NCBI GenBank assembly: GCA_041859045.1
Contig: JBHELB010000045.1
Coordinates: forward strand, 1 to 12,320
DNA length: 12,320 bases
Direction: 5' to 3'
Source: JBHELB01 sp041859045
Lineage (GTDB): Bacteria; Hydrogenedentota; Hydrogenedentia; Hydrogenedentales; SLHB01
Below are positions 1 through 12,320 of the stretch, piece after piece; the stretch's first letter is position 1, and every line of letters begins with the position of its first letter. The notes under the pieces are model-generated. The model was not told the DNA's origin. It saw only the letters and a list, made by a program, of their open reading frames with translations, and did no database searches. The position numbers and the translations under genes were made by a program.

Positions 1-140
1 TAGGCCATCACCTTCGCGCGGCCCTGCTCCGCCAACACCTTCGTGATCGCGCTCGTCAGCGTCGTCTTGCCGTGATCCACGTGACCGATCGTGCCGATGT
101 TCACGTGCGGCTTGGTCCGCTCAAACTTCTCCTTGGCCAT
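1..140 (-). CDS. tuf: Elongation factor Tu, N-terminal fragment (cut by window edge)
   Basis: EF-Tu is the GTPase that carries aminoacyl-tRNA to the ribosomal A site in the cytoplasm. The 46 visible residues begin MAKEKFERTKPHVNIGTIGH and contain the P-loop GHVDHGKTT (residues 19-27), which binds GTP phosphates. They then match the family helix up to residue 46, where the gene leaves the window, so about 350 residues are missing. The ATG at 138-140 is supported by an AGGAG Shine-Dalgarno (147-151, 6-nt spacer) and by the family's usual N-terminus. The gene lies 83 nt downstream of fusA on the same strand, the classic end of the str operon. I see no separate promoter or terminator in that gap, so co-transcription with fusA is inferred. 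The identity is certain from the fragment; whether the rest is intact cannot be seen. Confidence 0.97.
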   Translation of the reverse strand, partial: MAKEKFERTKPHVNIGTIGHVDHGKTTLTSAITKVLAEQGRAKVMA

Positions 141-223
141 GCTGCTCTCCTCTGGTCCCGTTGAACCACGCTCTATTGGCTGCCGTACGTTTCAGTACTG
201 CCCCTACTTCCGCAAACTATCCA

Positions 224-2317
<2,094 letters not shown>

Positions 2318-2469
2318 TAAAAAATTCCCTTCCGACCGGCCGATGCGGCTACCGCAACCCGAACGTCGCGCCGCAAAGTCGGGCGTCGTGCCCCTGTGTC
2401 GCGTACATTCTCATGCGTGTTCCGTGTCCCCATTCGACGGTGCTTGTCTTCTGATTCAACTGGCCCGCG
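2318..2469 (-). other. rpsG-fusA intergenic spacer with a small hairpin
   Basis: This 152-nt gap inside the str unit is longer than the other gaps between its genes. On the transcribed strand it holds a 5-bp perfect stem with a 3-nt loop (TGCGG-TAG-CCGCA, 2344-2356) ten bases upstream of the fusA Shine-Dalgarno. I see no U-tract after it, so it is not an intrinsic terminator. No convincing promoter is visible; the best candidate, TTGAAT-16-TCGAAT near 2440-2467, lacks the key second A of the -10 element. Its role, if any, is unknown. Confidence 0.4.
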
Positions 2470-2943
2470 CTAGTAGCGCAGGTGCGCGAACGCCTTGTTC
2501 GCTTCCGCCATACGGTGCGTATCTTCGCGCCGCTTAATCGTATTGCCCTGCTTGCTGTAGCAGTCCATCAACTCCGCCGCCAACCGCTCGGCCATCGTCT
2601 TCTCGCCGCGCTTGCGCGAGAACTCGATGATCCACCGGAACGCCAACGCGGTGCGCGTGGCCGGGGCGATTTCCACCGGCACCTGATAGGTGGCGCCGCC
2701 GACGCGACGCGACTTCACCTGCAGGATCGGCTTCGCGTTCTCGAGCGCCTGCTCGAACACGCGGATCGGGTCTTCCTTCGGCAGCTTGCCCTTCAAGATG
2801 GCCAGCGCGCCGTACACGATGGACTCGGAAATACTCTTCTTTCCGCATACCATCACGGTGTTCACGAACTTCGTGAGCACGATGCTGTGATACTTGGGAT
2901 CCGGCAGCGGCTCGCGCTTGGGGACTTCTCGACGTCTTGGCAT
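2470..2943 (-). CDS. rpsG: 30S ribosomal protein S7
   Basis: S7 is a primary 16S rRNA-binding protein that starts assembly of the 30S head and lies near the E-site tRNA and mRNA exit. The protein is 157 aa, as expected for bacterial S7 (about 156-179). It begins MPRRREVPKREPLPDPKYHS and contains the rRNA-binding beta-hairpin region VKSRRVGGATYQVPVEI (76-92). Next come the helix FRWIIEFSRKRGEKTMAERL (102-121) and the C-terminal REDTHRMAEANKAFAHLRY. The ATG at 2941-2943 fits the family start exactly. The ribosome-binding signal is unremarkable: AGGA lies only 2 nt away and GGGAG at 2955-2959 lies 11 nt away. It starts 22 nt after the rpsL stop. In E. coli S7 represses its own operon by binding the rpsL-rpsG junction; this short gap shows no obvious equivalent structure. 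Confidence 0.99.
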   Translation of the reverse strand: MPRRREVPKREPLPDPKYHSIVLTKFVNTVMVCGKKSISESIVYGALAILKGKLPKEDPIRVFEQALENAKPILQVKSRRVGGATYQVPVEIAPATRTALAFRWIIEFSRKRGEKTMAERLAAELMDCYSKQGNTIKRREDTHRMAEANKAFAHLRY

Positions 2944-2965
2944 CTTCCTACGTGCTCCCGATCAC

Positions 2966-3388
2966 TTAGACTTTCGGACGTTTCACGCCGTACTTGGAAC
3001 GGCTGACCCAACGCCCGTTGTGGATTTTCTTTCCGCCATCGTCCTTCACGCTCGCCGTACCGCCGCAGTCGCCCGTCGAATCGAGGACGCCACGGATCAA
3101 GTGGTAACGCACGCCCGGAAGGTCCTTCACGCGGCCGCCGCGAATCATCACCTGCGAGTGTTCCTGCAGGTTATGCCCCACGCCCGGAATGTACACCGTG
3201 ACTTCCATGCCGTTCTTCAGGCGAACGCGCGCCACCTTGCGGAGCGCCGAGTTCGGCTTCTTGGGCGTCATGGTAAACACGCGAGTGCAGGTGCCCGACG
3301 CCTGCGGGCAGGCCTTCAACGCCGGAGACTTGGTCTTTACGACCCGCTTCCGCCGGCACGTCCGAAGCAGTTGGTTCACGGTCGGCAC
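2966..3388 (-). CDS. rpsL: 30S ribosomal protein S12, with a 16-residue insertion
   Basis: S12 sits at the decoding centre of the small subunit and helps set translational accuracy. The 140-residue protein carries the conserved loops TPKKPNSALRK (41-51) and HNLQEHSQVMIRGGRVKDLPG (72-92), and ends SRSKYGVKRPKV. Lys43, Lys44, Lys88 and Pro91, the classic streptomycin-resistance positions, are wild type; Asp89 is the residue methylthiolated in E. coli. The reading frame stays open upstream to 3724. GTG at 3386-3388 is chosen because the following residues PTVNQLL match the family start, AGAAGG lies 8 nt before it, and the promoter at 3566-3595 falls inside the upstream part of the open frame. 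Relative to the 124-residue E. coli protein it has 16 extra residues between LD(103) and SRSKYG(129-134). It is first in the str unit. Confidence 0.98.
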   Translation of the reverse strand: MPTVNQLLRTCRRKRVVKTKSPALKACPQASGTCTRVFTMTPKKPNSALRKVARVRLKNGMEVTVYIPGVGHNLQEHSQVMIRGGRVKDLPGVRYHLIRGVLDSTGDCGGTASVKDDGGKKIHNGRWVSRSKYGVKRPKV

Positions 3389-3559
3389 GTCAATATCCTT
3401 CTCGCCTGGGCCTTTCGGCGGCCAATCCGCCCGGCCCGACTCCGGCCTTCGCCATCCCCGCCGCGTGGACTCAAATGCCCCGCGCGAGACGGCTCTAAAA
3501 AAACAGACACATCCCCCGTCAGCCCGGGAGACCCCTTCCGAGGTCCCGGTAAACAGCGG
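3389..3559 (-). promoter_or_regulatory. rpsL 5' leader with a stable hairpin and a U7 tract
   Basis: If transcription starts about 7 nt after the -10 element at 3566-3571, the leader is about 170 nt. Near its 5' end (3549 down to 3524) the RNA can fold into two 5-bp helices separated by a 2-nt bulge (CU). The top is closed by a C-G pair over a GGAA tetraloop (3536-3539), a GNRA-type loop. Twenty nt further on is a run of seven U (3503 down to 3497). The bases just before the U-run form only a weak stem (GAC...GUC), so this is not a clear terminator. Ribosomal protein leaders often carry feedback sites; whether this one binds S12, S7 or EF-G is unknown. Confidence 0.4.
3397..3402 (-). promoter_or_regulatory. 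rpsL Shine-Dalgarno that fixes the GTG start
   Basis: AGAAGG on the minus strand, 8 nt before the GTG at 3386-3388. It decides the start because the frame is open for a further 112 codons upstream and the first family-matching residues have no ATG. Confidence 0.8.
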
Positions 3560-3565
3560 CTGGAA

Positions 3566-3595
3566 ACAGTAGCATACGGAAAGCGCCCATGTCAA
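3566..3595 (-). promoter_or_regulatory. Promoter of the rpsL-rpsG-fusA-tuf unit
   Basis: On the minus strand this reads TTGACA (3590-3595), an 18-bp spacer, then TACTGT (3566-3571). The -35 is a perfect sigma70 consensus; the -10 keeps the key T1, A2 and T6 and is preceded by TGC, an extended -10. It lies downstream of the rpoC terminator and about 180 bp before the rpsL start. The context TGCTTGACA-TGG and ATGCTA is shared with the rpoB promoter, which strengthens both calls. Confidence 0.75.
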
Positions 3596-3608
3596 GCAGC
3601 TCGCTTGA
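3592..3608. repeat. Inverted repeat overlapping the rpsL -35 element
   Basis: TCAAGC (3592-3597), a 5-nt centre (AGCTC), then GCTTGA (3603-3608): a perfect 6-bp dyad. One arm covers four bases of the -35 hexamer, where an operator could sit. The rpoB promoter shares the proximal arm (GCTTGA) but not the distal one, so this could be chance. Confidence 0.35.
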
Positions 3609-3763
3609 ACCCGAGTTCCCGTCACCACCGCCCCGGAAAACCGTTTACATTCCGGCCTCCGAACCGCGCCTTGCTCACCCTGCGTCGCTTGCGCGAAAGC
3701 GCCGCGTAAACCCATCTGTCCCAATGAGTTCCATACTCAGCCGCGCCCGCAACAAACGCCCGG
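3606..3763. other. Spacer between rpoC terminator and rpsL promoter; nothing identified
   Basis: About 160 bp between the two regulatory elements. I see no gene with a ribosome-binding site, no tRNA and no repeat here. Open frames that cross it are extensions of the rpsL frame or shadows. Confidence 0.6.
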
Positions 3764-3805
3764 CAAACAAATCGGGAAGCCTCCCGCCTCGACCGGAGGC
3801 TTCCC
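3764..3805 (-). terminator. Intrinsic terminator after rpoC
   Basis: In the transcribed direction this is a perfect 11-bp stem, GGGAAGCCTCC (3805-3795) with GGAGGCTTCCC (3784-3774), closed by a 10-nt loop and followed by GATTTGTTTG (3773-3764). It begins 34 nt after the rpoC stop codon. The stem is strong, but the U-tract is broken by G residues, so termination may be partial. The opposite orientation lacks a U-tract. It separates rpoBC from the rpsL unit, which has its own promoter. Confidence 0.8.
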
Positions 3806-3838
3806 CAGTCTCACGCCATCCAAATCCACGTTGCCGCG

Positions 3839-7957
<4,119 letters not shown>

Positions 7958-7960
7958 GGC

Positions 7961-11827
<3,867 letters not shown>

Positions 11828-12113
11828 GCGTGAATTCCTTCTAGTCGCCTTGACCAACCGCCTACTCACCGGTACGGGACAACGTCCCCGCCCAGCTATC
11901 AGACCCGCGGCCAAGCCCTTGAAGCCAGCGATTCCACGTCAGGTGTGTACAGAGCCGGATGCACAGAAATGGGCCCGCGGAAGAGACAATGCGTCCCCCC
12001 ACGGAACCCTACGGCCTCCGCGCATATTGAACGCCTTTCCAGCCCAAAACATCCCTGGGTTCACCCTCGGCTTCACCGCTGAAAAGACAAACTCTATCCC
12101 AGCTCAGACACAA
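11828..12113 (-). promoter_or_regulatory. rpoB 5' untranslated leader
   Basis: About 286 nt separates the predicted transcription start (near 12113) from the rpoB ATG. No r-protein gene lies in it. It contains a possible 28-codon upstream frame and several short GC-rich dyads, such as CCGCGG at 11905-11910 and 11975-11980, which could pair. No hairpin followed by a U-tract is visible, so there is no evident intrinsic attenuator. Long leaders on rpoB transcripts can carry regulation, but nothing here identifies a mechanism. Confidence 0.45.
11939..12025 (-). CDS. Possible short upstream frame in the rpoB leader
   Basis: A 28-codon frame with ATG at 12023-12025 and TGA at 11939-11941, lying wholly in the rpoB leader. 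GGAAAGG is placed 8 nt before the ATG, a reasonable ribosome-binding site. The peptide starts MRGGRRVPWGDALSLP and matches no family I recognise; it has no transmembrane stretch and no run of one amino acid typical of attenuator leader peptides. It may be a leader peptide or a chance frame in GC-rich DNA. Confidence 0.18.
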   Translation of the reverse strand: MRGGRRVPWGDALSLPRAHFCASGSVHT

Positions 12114-12119
12114 ACAGGG

Positions 12120-12148
12120 AGTTTAGCATGCGGATTGGCCATTGTCAA
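12120..12148 (-). promoter_or_regulatory. Promoter of the rpoBC unit
   Basis: On the minus strand this reads TTGACA (12143-12148), a 17-bp spacer, then TAAACT (12120-12125). The -35 and the spacing match the sigma70 consensus exactly; the -10 keeps T1, A2, A4 and T6. TGC just upstream makes it an extended -10. It faces rpoB and predicts a start near 12113. The flanks TGCTTGACA, TGG and ATGCTA recur at the rpsL promoter. Confidence 0.82.
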
Positions 12149-12191
12149 GCAACAGGGATCGCAGAATCTATGCCCACAGACACTGCTGTCC

Positions 12192-12224
12192 GGTTGTTTT
12201 TGAGGTTGTGGGTTGTAATTTGAG
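12192..12224 (+). repeat. Triplicated GGTTGT / imperfect direct repeat upstream of the divergent gene
   Basis: GGTTGT occurs at 12192-12197, 12204-12209 and 12211-12216. The first and third copies extend to GGTTGTTTTTGAG and GGTTGTAATTTGAG (12192-12204 and 12211-12224), an imperfect repeat 19 bp apart. The tract is T/G-rich, unlike the C-rich coding parts of the window. It lies between the divergent rpoB promoter and the possible gene at 12265 and could be a regulator site or simple-sequence drift. Confidence 0.35.
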
Positions 12225-12264
12225 TTTTGCCAATGTGTTATAGACGGTTTTGGGAGTGATCGAT

Positions 12265-12320
12265 ATGGGAATCGGAATAGACTTGGGCCTTTCCAATCGT
12301 GTAAGGACGCGAGGAACGAC
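12265..12320 (+). CDS. Possible start of a divergent gene, cut by window edge
   Basis: ATG at 12265-12267 preceded by GGGAG (12252-12256, 8-nt spacer) opens a frame of 18 codons to the window end. It begins MGIGIDLGLSNRVRTRGT. A TAG in frame at 12241-12243 bounds it; GTG at 12256 and TTG at 12250 are alternative starts. GIDLG resembles the phosphate-1 motif of actin/Hsp70-fold ATPases, and DLGLSNRV resembles the N-terminus of some short-chain dehydrogenases. Neither can be judged on 18 residues, so no function is assigned. Confidence 0.35.
   Translation, partial: MGIGIDLGLSNRVRTRGT

Noticed and set aside
2363..2430. Short frame (about 21 codons) between rpsG and fusA
   Set aside because: No convincing ribosome-binding site and no recognisable peptide; likely chance.
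3389..3724. 112-codon N-terminal extension of S12
   Set aside because: The extension contains the promoter and leader, matches no S12, and the GTG at 3388 has a well-placed AGAAGG and the family N-terminus.
3389..3838. tRNA or small RNA gene in the rpoC-rpsL gap
   Set aside because: I looked for a cloverleaf and found only the terminator hairpin, the promoter and the leader stem.
11828..11914. 29-codon N-terminal extension of RpoB from an upstream ATG
   Set aside because: The internal ATG at 11825-11827 has GAAGGA 8 nt upstream and the usual start of the family; the extension is basic and unlike known beta subunits.
12213..12241. Plus-strand promoter TTGTAA-17-TGTTAT for the divergent gene
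   Set aside because: Each hexamer matches the consensus at only four positions and several equally weak alternatives exist in the same T-rich tract.

Overview
The window is a core housekeeping locus. Six genes lie on the minus strand, read from right to left: rpoB (RNA polymerase beta), rpoC (beta'), rpsL (S12), rpsG (S7), fusA (EF-G) and the first 46 codons of tuf (EF-Tu), which runs off the left edge. All are recognisable from intact family motifs and none is broken. A possible gene of unknown identity starts on the plus strand at the far right and is cut after 18 codons. I see no mobile element, CRISPR array, tRNA or rRNA, and no novel multi-gene system. The points of interest are regulatory architecture and a few protein-level peculiarities.

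Organism: the DNA is GC-rich (C-rich on the plus strand because the genes lie on the minus strand). RpoB carries an insertion between the beta catalytic blocks, and RpoC has a long insertion in the trigger loop like the SI3 of Proteobacteria. That points to a Gram-negative, gracilicute-type bacterium. The wording of the RpoC N-terminus and the EF-Tu start feels closest to the Planctomycetes/Verrucomicrobia side or a neighbouring candidate phylum, but this is an impression and would need a phylogeny.

Layout, right to left: 12265-12320 is the possible start of a divergent gene. 12149-12264 is a T/G-rich divergent spacer with three GGTTGT copies. 12120-12148 is a near-consensus promoter (TTGACA, 17 bp, TAAACT) aimed at rpoB, followed by an untranslated leader of about 286 nt. 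rpoB (1288 aa) and rpoC (1372 aa) are separated by 3 nt, and rpoC has a TTG start. An 11-bp perfect hairpin at 3774-3805 ends the rpoBC unit. A second promoter at 3566-3595 closely resembles the first and opens the str unit rpsL-rpsG-fusA-tuf behind a structured leader of about 170 nt.

The two units thus make the transcription core and key parts of the translation machinery (decoding-site protein S12, head protein S7, translocase EF-G, tRNA-delivery factor EF-Tu). They sit next to each other but appear to be transcribed separately from look-alike sigma70-type promoters. The usual rplJ-rplL pair is not directly upstream of rpoB.
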